Origin: Tsuneonella amylolytica
Lineage (GTDB): Bacteria; Pseudomonadota; Alphaproteobacteria; Sphingomonadales; Sphingomonadaceae
DNA: 64,000 nt
Direction of reading: 5' to 3'
NCBI RefSeq assembly: GCF_003626915.1
Contig: NZ_CP032570.1
Location: 1,674,001 to 1,738,000, forward strand
Shown: positions 56,920 through 64,000 of the stretch, in pieces
How positions within the stretch are numbered: the stretch's first letter is position 1
Layout: every line of letters starts with the position of its first letter
Notes under the pieces: model-generated
Databases searched by the model: none
Told to the model about the DNA's origin: nothing
What the model saw: only the letters and a program-made list of their open reading frames with translations
Made by a program: the position numbers and the translations under genes

Positions 56920-57314
56920 GGCGGCCCTTGTTCTTCTACGGCGTGCTGATCGCCGATATCGCCCCGCCGCGCGTGCAGCGCCTGCTCGCCGGTATCGGCC
57001 CCGGCCGCCCCGCGACCGCGCGCGGCACGCTGTATGCGGTCGACGATCCGGAAGGCGCGCACCCGGCGATGACCGAGGGCGAGGGCACGGTGCGCGGCAT
57101 GCTGCACGAGGCTGGCTCGGTCGACCTTGCCGGGCTCGACGCATTCGAGGGCGCCGACTACCGGCGCTCGCCGATCGTCGCGGAGTGCGAGGGCGAGGCG
57201 GTCGCGGCCGAAGCGTATGTATGGGTTTCGGACACGGACGGGCTGGAGCCGATCCCCGACGGCGACTTCGCGCGCTGGCTGGCCGGCAGCGGCCTTGCCC
57301 CCATCGGGCACTGA
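56916..57314 (+). CDS. Gamma-glutamylcyclotransferase-like (AIG2/GGCT) protein
   Basis: A 132-aa protein. FFYGVLIADIAPPRVQRLL is the AIG2-like YG(S/T)L-type start, GTLYAVDDPEGAHPAMTEGE and LAGLDAFEGADYRRSPIVAE contain the expected acidic active-site region, and the end AEAYVWVSD is typical. Activity on gamma-glutamyl compounds is a family inference. The ATG at 56916 overlaps the SDR stop. Confidence 0.8.
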   Translation: MRRPLFFYGVLIADIAPPRVQRLLAGIGPGRPATARGTLYAVDDPEGAHPAMTEGEGTVRGMLHEAGSVDLAGLDAFEGADYRRSPIVAECEGEAVAAEAYVWVSDTDGLEPIPDGDFARWLAGSGLAPIGH

Positions 57315-57437
57315 ACGGGTTGCCTTTGGTGCCCGCATCGCCTAGTGGCGCCGCCTTCACCGACACGTGATTCAGAGTCGGCCTGGCTATCTAGGGCTGC
57401 CAGGGCTGGTTCATGCGTGTCCCCGAAAGGAGACGAA

Positions 57438-57641
57438 ATGCCCAAGATGAAGACCAAGAGCGGCGTCAAGAAGCGCTTCAAGCTCACCGCCACGGGCAAG
57501 GTCAAGCACGGTGTCGCCGGTAAGCGCCACCGCCTGATCAGCCACAACGCCAAGTACATCCGCCAGAACCGCGGGACCACCGTGATCGCCGACGCCGATG
57601 CGCGCACGATCAAGAAGTGGGCGCCCTACGGGCTCGATTGA
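57438..57641 (+). CDS. rpmI: 50S ribosomal protein L35
   Basis: A 67-aa basic ribosomal protein, [20 protein letters not shown] at the N-terminus and [20 protein letters not shown] further on, exactly the L35 pattern and length. The AAGGAGA ribosome site is 6 nt upstream of ATG 57438. The usual upstream infC is not present. The 123-bp leader (57315-57437) must hold its promoter; none is unmistakable. Confidence 0.97.
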   Translation: MPKMKTKSGVKKRFKLTATGKVKHGVAGKRHRLISHNAKYIRQNRGTTVIADADARTIKKWAPYGLD

Positions 57642-57655
57642 GGGAGTACTGACAG

Positions 57656-58015
57656 ATGGCACGCGTCAAAAGGGGTGTAACCACCCGCGCCAAGCACAAG
57701 CGGATTCTCGACCAGGCCAAGGGCTATCGCGGTCGCCGCAAGAACACCATCCGCGTCGCGCGGCAGGCGGTCGAGAAGGCCGGCCAGTACGCCTATCGCG
57801 ACCGCAAGGTGAAGAAGCGCAGCTTCCGCGCCCTGTGGATCCAGCGCATCAACGCGGCGGTCCGCGCCGAGGGCCTGACCTATTCGCAGTTCATGCACGG
57901 CGCGAAGCTCGCCGGTATCGAACTCGATCGCAAGGTCATGGCCGACATCGCGATGAACGAAGGCGCCGCCTTCGGTGCGATCATAGCGCAGGCGAAGGCC
58001 GCCCTGCCGAACTGA
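57656..58015 (+). CDS. rplT: 50S ribosomal protein L20
   Basis: A 119-aa L20, starting [20 protein letters not shown] and containing [20 protein letters not shown] and [20 protein letters not shown]. It follows rpmI by 14 nt in the conserved order. After the stop an 8-bp GC hairpin (58052-58059 with 58074-58081) may help end transcription, though it lacks a proper T-run. Confidence 0.97.
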   Translation: MARVKRGVTTRAKHKRILDQAKGYRGRRKNTIRVARQAVEKAGQYAYRDRKVKKRSFRALWIQRINAAVRAEGLTYSQFMHGAKLAGIELDRKVMADIAMNEGAAFGAIIAQAKAALPN

Positions 58016-58081
58016 TCCGGTAGCGGTCGCACGACTGTTGCACGACATTCAGGGCGCCGTGGGCATTCGCTCGCGGCGCCC

Positions 58082-58110
58082 TTGACGTAAGCGCGGACCG
58101 TGCATAGCGT
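58082..58110 (+). promoter_or_regulatory. Possible promoter of the AraC-type regulator
   Basis: TTGACG (58082-58087), a 17-nt spacer and TAGCGT (58105-58110), about 70 nt before the AraC ATG. The -35 box is good, the -10 box only fair. Confidence 0.4.
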
Positions 58111-58179
58111 CCAAAACATACAAGAACGGGTCCTTCGGGTCGCAATGGGGTCGCACCCTATCCGACTGGACCACACGCA

Positions 58180-59082
58180 ATGGCCGACCTTCCGAGGATC
58201 GGCGTGCATTTCTTCCGTCTGTCGGAAGCATTGCAGCCGTATTTCACCGCGCTGTACCTGACGGTCGTCGAGGCCGGGGACGAACTCGTCACCGACTGGC
58301 TGCACCCGGAATGGGCGACCATGCGCTTTACCGAAGGTCCGCCGCCGGTCGCCAGCATCGGGCCCGGCGAAATGGTGCCGCAGTGGCCGTTCGTCGCGGG
58401 CGGGCCGACCAGCATGGCGACTCATTTCAGTGTAGGGACGAGCCGCGTCTGGGGGCTCGGCCTGCAACCGGCTGGCTGGGCGAAGTTCATCGATACGCCC
58501 GCCGACGCACTTGCCAACATCACGGTCGACGGCAGCACCCATCCCGCGTTCGCGCCGTTCGCGGGCATCCTGCCGATCGTCCTGGAGGCGGGCGCGTCGG
58601 ACGCCGAAAAGGCCGCGATGATCGACGCGCACTTGCTGCGGCAGGCCGACCGGCCCGCGGTGCGCGAAGCCGAGATCGCGGCCTGCCAGGAACTGCTCCG
58701 CGATCCCGCGATCGGCGAGGTGTCGGTCCTGCAGGACCGCCTCGGTATGTCGGCCAAGTCGCTGGAGCGGTTCTGTTGCCGCTATTTCGGGTTCACGCCC
58801 AAGCTGCTGCTCCGCCGCCAGCGCTTCAACCGGAGCCTGGCGCAGTACTTGCTCGATCCGGCACTCAAGTGGATCGACGCGCTCGACGCGCAATACCACG
58901 ATCAGGCGCAGTTTGTGCGGGAGTTCCGCGCCTTCATGGGCATGACCCCGAGCGAGTACGCCGCACTTCCGCACCCGATTCTCGATCCCATCATCCGCCA
59001 GCGCATGGCCGATGCCGGCGCGCTTGCAGACAAGGACGGCGCTTCTGACTTGCCGACCATCGCACGATACCGGCGGGCCTGA
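58180..59082 (+). CDS. AraC-family transcriptional regulator
   Basis: A 300-aa protein with a C-terminal AraC HTH domain (about residues 190-275). Its first helix pair is in [20 protein letters not shown] and the second in [20 protein letters not shown]. The N-terminal part starts [20 protein letters not shown], a segment common to a group of AraC proteins. Ligand and targets are unknown. Monocistronic by position, 172 nt before pheS. Confidence 0.88.
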   Translation: MADLPRIGVHFFRLSEALQPYFTALYLTVVEAGDELVTDWLHPEWATMRFTEGPPPVASIGPGEMVPQWPFVAGGPTSMATHFSVGTSRVWGLGLQPAGWAKFIDTPADALANITVDGSTHPAFAPFAGILPIVLEAGASDAEKAAMIDAHLLRQADRPAVREAEIAACQELLRDPAIGEVSVLQDRLGMSAKSLERFCCRYFGFTPKLLLRRQRFNRSLAQYLLDPALKWIDALDAQYHDQAQFVREFRAFMGMTPSEYAALPHPILDPIIRQRMADAGALADKDGASDLPTIARYRRA

Positions 59083-59100
59083 GCGCAAGACGGATCGGTC

Positions 59101-59244
59101 ATGCGAAGCGAGCTCGAGGACGGAAAGAGCCCGGGCGTCTCGGTCCGCTATTTCCTGCCGCACCCGTCACTGCGACCGGCGGGCAGCGCGATGCAGGTTC
59201 TCCAGCGCCCGGCGGGCATTGCGAAGCCTTCGCCCCGCCACTAG
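59101..59244 (+). pseudogene. Possible 47-aa stub of a second AraC-type regulator
   Basis: Between the AraC gene and pheS an ATG at 59101 opens 47 codons, ending at TAG 59242-59244. Its middle, [20 protein letters not shown], resembles the start of AraC proteins, including the upstream gene ([19 protein letters not shown]). The rest of the protein is missing. It may be the remnant of a tandem duplicate; a chance open frame is the alternative. Confidence 0.35.
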
Positions 59245-59254
59245 GGCACCGGCG

Positions 59255-60370
59255 ATGGATACGACCGACGAAACCCGGCTCAGCGAGACCCTGGCGGCGA
59301 TCGATGCCGCGGGGGATACCGACACTCTCGAAACGCAGCGCGTCGCCGCGCTGGGGAAGGCGGGCTGGGTCAGCGCGCTGTTGAAGACCCTCGGCAGGAT
59401 GAGCCCCGAAGAGCGACAGGTCGCCGGCCCGCGTATTCAGGCCATGCGTGCGGCCATCGCCGATGCGATCGAGGCCAAGAAGACCGCGCTGGAAGATGCC
59501 GCGATGGAGGCGCAGCTCGCCGCCGAAAGGCTCGACCTCACGCTGCCCGCTCGCGCTCGCCCCAAGGGCTCGATCCACCCGGTCAGTCAGGTGATGGACG
59601 AACTGGCCGAGATCTTCGCCGACATGGGCTTCTCGGTCGCGAGCGGGCCCGAGATCGAGGACGACTGGCACAACTTCACCGCGCTCAACATGCCCGAAAG
59701 CCATCCGGCGCGGGCGATGCACGACACGTTCTACTTTCCCGATCAGGGGCCGGTCGTCGCCGGTTCGCCCACGCGCATGTTGCTGCGCACTCACACCTCG
59801 CCGGTGCAGATACGCAGCATGGTCGAACGCGGCGCGCCCTTGCGGATCATCGCGCCGGGCCGGGTCTATCGCTCCGACAGCGACGCCACGCACACCCCGA
59901 TGTTCCACCAGATCGAAGGCCTCGTGATCGACGAGGGCATTCACCTCGGCCACCTCAAGTGGACGCTGGAAACCTTCCTCAAGGCGTTCTTCGAGCGCGA
60001 GGACATCGTCCTGCGCCTGCGCCCGAGCTACTTCCCGTTCACCGAACCCAGCGTCGAGGTCGACGTGGGCTGGCAGGATGTGAGCGGCCGCCGCGTGCTG
60101 GGCGGCGACGGCGACGCGCCGGGGCACGGCTGGATGGAGCTGCTCGGGTCGGGCATGGTCAACCGGCGCGTGCTCGAGTTCGCCGGGCTCGATGCGGACC
60201 GCTGGTCGGGCTTCGCATTCGGCGTGGGCGTCGACCGGCTGGCGATGCTGAAATACGGCATGGACGACCTGCGCGCCTTCTTCGACGGCGATGTCCGCTG
60301 GCTCGAGCACTACGGGTTCGATCCGCTCGACGTGCCGACCCTTTCCGCCGGTACGGGAGCCCCGGCATGA
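59255..60370 (+). CDS. pheS: Phenylalanine-tRNA ligase alpha subunit
   Basis: Catalytic subunit of the (alpha-beta)2 synthetase, 371 aa. It has the class II motif 1 region [20 protein letters not shown], motif 2 with [20 protein letters not shown] and motif 3 with [20 protein letters not shown]. An N-terminal coiled coil lies in residues 1-100. ATG 59255 is supported by the family start [16 protein letters not shown]. Its stop overlaps pheT (ATGA). Confidence 0.97.
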   Translation: MDTTDETRLSETLAAIDAAGDTDTLETQRVAALGKAGWVSALLKTLGRMSPEERQVAGPRIQAMRAAIADAIEAKKTALEDAAMEAQLAAERLDLTLPARARPKGSIHPVSQVMDELAEIFADMGFSVASGPEIEDDWHNFTALNMPESHPARAMHDTFYFPDQGPVVAGSPTRMLLRTHTSPVQIRSMVERGAPLRIIAPGRVYRSDSDATHTPMFHQIEGLVIDEGIHLGHLKWTLETFLKAFFEREDIVLRLRPSYFPFTEPSVEVDVGWQDVSGRRVLGGDGDAPGHGWMELLGSGMVNRRVLEFAGLDADRWSGFAFGVGVDRLAMLKYGMDDLRAFFDGDVRWLEHYGFDPLDVPTLSAGTGAPA

Positions 60371-62733
60371 AGTTCTCGCTCGAATGGCTGAAGGCGTTTC
60401 TCGACACCGAGGCAAGCGCCGCCGAGATCGCCGCCGCGCTCAATCGCATCGGGCACGAGGTCGAAGGGCTGGAAGATCCGGCCGACACGCTCGCGGGCTT
60501 TCGCGTGGCCAAAGTGCTCACCGCCGCGCCGCATCCCGATGCCGACAAGCTGCAGGTCCTGACCGTCGATACCGGTGAAGGGGACCCGCTGCAGGTCGTC
60601 TGCGGAGCGACTAACGCGCGCGCCGGCATGAAGGGCGTGCTGGGGCTGCCCGGCGCGGTCGTTCCGGCGAACGGCATGGAACTGCGCAAGAGCGCGATCC
60701 GCGGCGTCGAATCGAACGGCATGATGTGCTCGGTCCGCGAGCTGGAACTGGGCGACGAGCACGACGGCATCATCGAACTGCCCGCCGACGCCCCGGTGGG
60801 CGAGGCATTCGCCGCCTACCACGGCGCGTCGCCGGTGTTCGACGTCGCGATCACGCCCAACCGGCCCGACTGCATGGGGGTTGAGGGGATCGCCCGCGAC
60901 CTCGCGGCGGCGGGGATGGGTACCTTCAAGCCGTGGCGCGCCGCGCACACGGACGGAAGCTACCCCTGCCCGGTCGAGATCCGCACCGACGATCCCGAAG
61001 GCTGCCCGGCGTTCTACGGCCGGGTCATCCGCGGTGTCGCCAACGGGGCGAGCCCCGACTGGATGCAGGCGCGGCTGCTATCGGCAGGCCAGCGGCCGAT
61101 CAGCGCGCTCGTCGACATCACCAACTACCTCTCGCTAGGCTTCGGCCGCCCGGCGCACGTCTACGACCTTGCGAAGTTGACGGGCCCCGTGGTCGCCCGC
61201 CGCGCGCGGGACGGCGAGACGGTCGAGGCGCTGAACGAGAAGACCTACGCGCTGACCCCGGCCATGACGGTAATTGCGGACGAGGCCGGCGTCCACGACA
61301 TCGGCGGCATCATGGGCGGCGAACATTCCTCGGTCACGCCGGAAACGACCGACGTGCTGCTCGAGATCGCCTACTTCGATCCCGAGCGCATCGGCGCGAC
61401 CGGCCGCGCGCTCGGCATCGCGAGCGATGCGCGCACGCGGTTCGAGCGCGGGGTCGATCCGGCGTTCCTCGACGCGGGGCTGGACCTCTTAACCGACCTC
61501 GTCGTCCGCACCTGCGGCGGGACCCCAAGCGAGGTGGTTCGTGCAGGATCGCCGCCCAGCGAGCCCAGGACGGTTGCCTACGACCCCGCGCTCGCCGCGC
61601 GGCTGGGCGGGGTCGACATCGCCGCCGGCGACCAGCGCATGACGCTGGAAGCGCTCGATTTCGCCGTGTCTTCGGACTGGCAGGTCACCGTGCCGCTGCG
61701 CCGGCACGACGTGGAAGGGGCCGCCGACCTCGTCGAGGAAGTGGTGCGCATCCACGGGCTCGATCATGTGCCGAGCACGCCGCTGCCCCGCGCCGACGGG
61801 GTGGCGAAGCCGACCGCCACGCCCGAACAGCAGCGCGAGCGCAAGGTCCGCCGGGCCGCCGCTTCCGCCGGGCTGCACGAGGCGATCACCTGGTCGTTCG
61901 TGTCGGAGGCCGAGGCTGCTGCAGTCGGCGGCGGGGACTGGACGCTCGACAATCCCATCAGCGAAGACCTCAAGGTCATGCGCCCCTCGCTCCTGCCCGG
62001 CCTGCTGTCGGCGGTGCGCCGGAACTTCGACCGCGGAGCGGATAGCCTGCGACTGTTCGAGATCGGCCGCCGGTATCTCGCCGGGGGCGAGCATCCGACG
62101 CTCGTCGCGGTTCTTGCCGGCACGCGCGACGCACGCGCGTGGGACGGCGGCAAGGCGCGCGGGTTCGATGCCTACGATGCCAAGGCGCTGGCGTTCGAAC
62201 TGCTCGAGGCCGCCGGTGCGCCGGTCGGCAATCTGCAGGTGATGGGAGAGGCGGGCGACGCCTACCACCCTGGCCAGTCGGCGACGCTCCGGCTCGGGCC
62301 GAAGAACGTGCTGGCCAGTTTCGGCATGCTCCATCCGCGGACGCTGAAGGCGTTCGACATCGACGGTCCGGTGGCGGCGGTGGGCATCCATCTGGATGCC
62401 ATTCCGACGAGGAAGAACGCCGGGTTCGCGCGGCCCGCCTATGCGCCGCCTGCGCTCCAGTCGGTGACCCGCGACTTCGCCTTCCTGGTCGACGCTGCGC
62501 TGCCCGCGGGCGATCTCGTTCGGGCGGTACGCGGCGCGGACAAGGGCGCCATCGTCGCGGCGCAAGTGTTCGACGACTTCCGCGGACAGGGCGTGCCCGA
62601 GGGGCGCAAGTCGCTGGCAATCGAGGTTACCCTCCAGCCCGGCGACAAGAGTTTCACCGATGCCGAGATCAAGGCGATCTCCGACAAGGTGGTCGCCGCC
62701 GCCGCGAAGCTGGGGGCCGAGCTGCGCGGGTGA
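60367..62733 (+). CDS. pheT: Phenylalanine-tRNA ligase beta subunit
   Basis: A 788-aa beta subunit with the standard domain order: an N-terminal part with [20 protein letters not shown], a tRNA-binding EMAP-like fold with [20 protein letters not shown], the B3/B4 editing domain ([20 protein letters not shown]), B5, the catalytic-like domain ([20 protein letters not shown]) and a C-terminal anticodon-binding domain ([20 protein letters not shown]). The ATG overlaps the pheS stop. Length is normal. Confidence 0.97.
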   Translation: MKFSLEWLKAFLDTEASAAEIAAALNRIGHEVEGLEDPADTLAGFRVAKVLTAAPHPDADKLQVLTVDTGEGDPLQVVCGATNARAGMKGVLGLPGAVVPANGMELRKSAIRGVESNGMMCSVRELELGDEHDGIIELPADAPVGEAFAAYHGASPVFDVAITPNRPDCMGVEGIARDLAAAGMGTFKPWRAAHTDGSYPCPVEIRTDDPEGCPAFYGRVIRGVANGASPDWMQARLLSAGQRPISALVDITNYLSLGFGRPAHVYDLAKLTGPVVARRARDGETVEALNEKTYALTPAMTVIADEAGVHDIGGIMGGEHSSVTPETTDVLLEIAYFDPERIGATGRALGIASDARTRFERGVDPAFLDAGLDLLTDLVVRTCGGTPSEVVRAGSPPSEPRTVAYDPALAARLGGVDIAAGDQRMTLEALDFAVSSDWQVTVPLRRHDVEGAADLVEEVVRIHGLDHVPSTPLPRADGVAKPTATPEQQRERKVRRAAASAGLHEAITWSFVSEAEAAAVGGGDWTLDNPISEDLKVMRPSLLPGLLSAVRRNFDRGADSLRLFEIGRRYLAGGEHPTLVAVLAGTRDARAWDGGKARGFDAYDAKALAFELLEAAGAPVGNLQVMGEAGDAYHPGQSATLRLGPKNVLASFGMLHPRTLKAFDIDGPVAAVGIHLDAIPTRKNAGFARPAYAPPALQSVTRDFAFLVDAALPAGDLVRAVRGADKGAIVAAQVFDDFRGQGVPEGRKSLAIEVTLQPGDKSFTDAEIKAISDKVVAAAAKLGAELRG

Positions 62734-63629
62734 GTGGGCCGATCGCGATCACGTCGGGCGAGCTGACCGCGACCGTTTCTCCGCTCGGCGCCGAACTGCT
62801 GTCGCTGACCGACGCCGCGGGGCGGGAATACATGACCGACGCCGATCCGCGCTGGTGGACCGGACATGCCCCCATCCTGTTCCCGATCGTGGGCGCGCTG
62901 GAGGGCGAGACCTACCGGCTGGGGACCCGCGAATACGCGCTGGAAAAGCACGGTTTCGCGCGCAAGAGCCAGTTCGTGTGCGAGCGGCACGAGCGTTCCG
63001 GCTGCGCACGGTTCGCGCTGGAGGACAGCGCCGCGACGCACGCGGTCTTCCCGTTCGCATTTCGCCTCGAGCTTAATTTCGAGATCGAGGACCGGACGCT
63101 CTCGATCACCGCCACGGTGACCAACCGCAGCGACGCGTCGATGCCGTTCTCGTTCGGTTTCCACCCCGCGTTCGCCTGGCCGCTGCCCGGCGGCATGGCG
63201 AAGGACCAACACCGCGTCGTGTTCGCGAAGCCCGAGCCCGGACCCGTGCGCCGGATCGGTAAAGGCGATCCCGTCCTGTTGCCCGACGCCCTTACGACGC
63301 CGGTCGACGGCGACACGCTCGTTCCACGGGCTCGACTGTTCGAGGCTGACGCGCTGATCTGGACCGAGCTCGATTCGCGCAGCCTGCGTTTCGGGGCGGA
63401 CGGCGGCGCGTGGCTCGAGCTGGAGTTTCCCGATTGCCCCCATCTCGGCATCTGGCAGAAACCGGGGGCGCCGTTCCTCGCGCTCGAGCCGTGGCACGGT
63501 TACAACGACCCGGCCGGCTTCGACGGCGACTTCCGCGACAAGCCGGGCAACATGACGCTCGCCCCCCGAACGTCCGCGCGCTTCCTGCTTTCGATCACTG
63601 TCACCCCGCCACCGGAGAATACCCCATGA
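62730..63629 (+). CDS. Aldose-1-epimerase-family protein
   Basis: A 299-aa galactose-mutarotase-like protein with SPLGAELLSLTDAAGREYMT, GHAPILFPIVGALEGETYRL and FSFGFHPAFAWPLPGG, the last holding the likely catalytic His, then IWQKPGAPFLALEPWHGYND with the Glu region. It resembles the LACX-like branch, not classical GalM. The GTG start at 62730 overlaps the pheT stop, and the stop overlaps the next gene, so it is read with pheST. Confidence 0.87.
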   Translation: MSGPIAITSGELTATVSPLGAELLSLTDAAGREYMTDADPRWWTGHAPILFPIVGALEGETYRLGTREYALEKHGFARKSQFVCERHERSGCARFALEDSAATHAVFPFAFRLELNFEIEDRTLSITATVTNRSDASMPFSFGFHPAFAWPLPGGMAKDQHRVVFAKPEPGPVRRIGKGDPVLLPDALTTPVDGDTLVPRARLFEADALIWTELDSRSLRFGADGGAWLELEFPDCPHLGIWQKPGAPFLALEPWHGYNDPAGFDGDFRDKPGNMTLAPRTSARFLLSITVTPPPENTP

Positions 63630-64000
63630 AGACCGCATTCGTATCCGGCGCGACCGCCGGGATCGGCGAGGCCACCGTCCGCACGCTCGTCGCCTCGGGC
63701 TGGCGCTGCGTCGCGACCGGGCGGCGGGCCGAGCGGCTCGATGCGCTCGTCGCGGACCTGGGTGCGGACAAGGTGCATCCCGCGGTCTTCGACGTGCGCG
63801 ATGCCGAGGCCATGAACGCCGCGATCGCCGCGCTGCCGGAAGCGTTCGCGGGCATCGACCTGCTCGTGAACAACGCCGGCCTCGCGCAGGGGCTGTCACC
63901 CGCGCAGGAGGCGAATCTCGCCAACTGGCAGACGATGATCGACACCAACGTCACCGCGATGGTGACGCTGACGCGGCTGCTGCTGCCGACGCTGATCGCG
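63626..64000 (+). CDS. Short-chain dehydrogenase/reductase (3' end cut by window edge)
   Basis: The first 125 residues of a classical SDR. It has the glycine loop FVSGATAGIGEATVRTLVAS, the Arg pair in ATGRRAERLDAL that favours NADP, and LVNNAGLAQGLSPAQEANLA with NWQTMIDTNVTAMV. The pattern resembles YdfG/serine-dehydrogenase-type SDRs. The catalytic Tyr-Lys lies beyond the window. ATG 63626 overlaps the epimerase stop. Confidence 0.88.
   Translation, partial: MKTAFVSGATAGIGEATVRTLVASGWRCVATGRRAERLDALVADLGADKVHPAVFDVRDAEAMNAAIAALPEAFAGIDLLVNNAGLAQGLSPAQEANLANWQTMIDTNVTAMVTLTRLLLPTLIA

Noticed and set aside
57320-57437. tRNA-like or leader-structure fragment upstream of rpmI
   Set aside because: Some segments look like a TTC-loop, but no acceptor or anticodon arms pair. 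No clear promoter or attenuator could be assigned either.
58052-58081. GC hairpin after rplT as a rho-independent terminator
   Set aside because: The 8-bp stem is real, but the loop is 14 nt and there is no U-run, so it is not listed as a terminator.

Overview
The window is gene-dense, GC-rich DNA with very short intergenic gaps, many start/stop overlaps (ATGA, TGATG, GTGA) and frequent GTG or TTG starts. Gene content (cytochrome bc1 operon, MipZ, bioFDA, hom-glpX, a stand-alone glutathione-dependent formaldehyde pathway, TonB-ExbB-ExbD, SWFGD-type BON protein) points to an alphaproteobacterium, most likely Sphingomonadales near Erythrobacteraceae. That placement is inference from gene content, not from a phylogeny. 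Most of the window is ordinary chromosomal core; no transposase, phage, plasmid or CRISPR sequence was seen.

Layout. 1-2879 (minus): 49-aa protein, gpmA, purE, purK and folA (cut by the window edge). 2989-3063: tRNA-Thr. 3187-8323: two bacterial PH-domain membrane proteins, a GNAT protein, threonine aldolase, an EamA exporter and an NAD-binding epimerase-like protein. 8376-15320: pepN-pgeF, then petABC (complex III) and apt. 15421-17981: Na+/H+ antiporter and OmpA-like lipoprotein. 18053-18126: tRNA-Gly, followed by an MFS transporter and a BCCT betaine/choline transporter. 21595-26084: methylsuccinyl-CoA-dehydrogenase-like and mesaconyl-CoA-hydratase-like pair, then frmA-fghA for formaldehyde oxidation. 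26117-32137 (minus): four overlapping signalling genes (CHASE3/GAF hybrid kinase with three receivers, CheR, CheB, receiver-kinase).

32237-36968: bioF-bioD-bioA, panC (minus) and mipZ. 37201-38902: a membrane J-domain protein and phosphomannomutase/phosphoglucomutase. 38987-42614: a low-complexity BON-domain protein and a ligase-associated DEXH helicase. 42608-46436 (minus): tonB-exbB-exbD-exbD, then, past an internal terminator, two more ExbD-like genes of which the last has lost the channel aspartate. 46782-51597: an exported unknown, hom, two tandem exported paralogues, glpX and an HTH protein. 51732-52230: an AT-richer patch with an orphan membrane protein and a palindrome. 52358-64000: prs, an inositol-monophosphatase-family phosphatase, a membrane sulfatase-type hydrolase, an SDR, a gamma-glutamylcyclotransferase-like protein, rpmI-rplT, an AraC regulator plus a possible AraC stub, pheS-pheT, an aldose-1-epimerase relative and an SDR cut by the right edge.

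The parts most worth a second look are the ExbD expansion with a channel-dead member, the tandem exported paralogues between hom and glpX, the translationally coupled hybrid kinase-CheR-CheB-kinase operon, and the Mcd/Meh-like pair. None is proven to be a new system from sequence alone.
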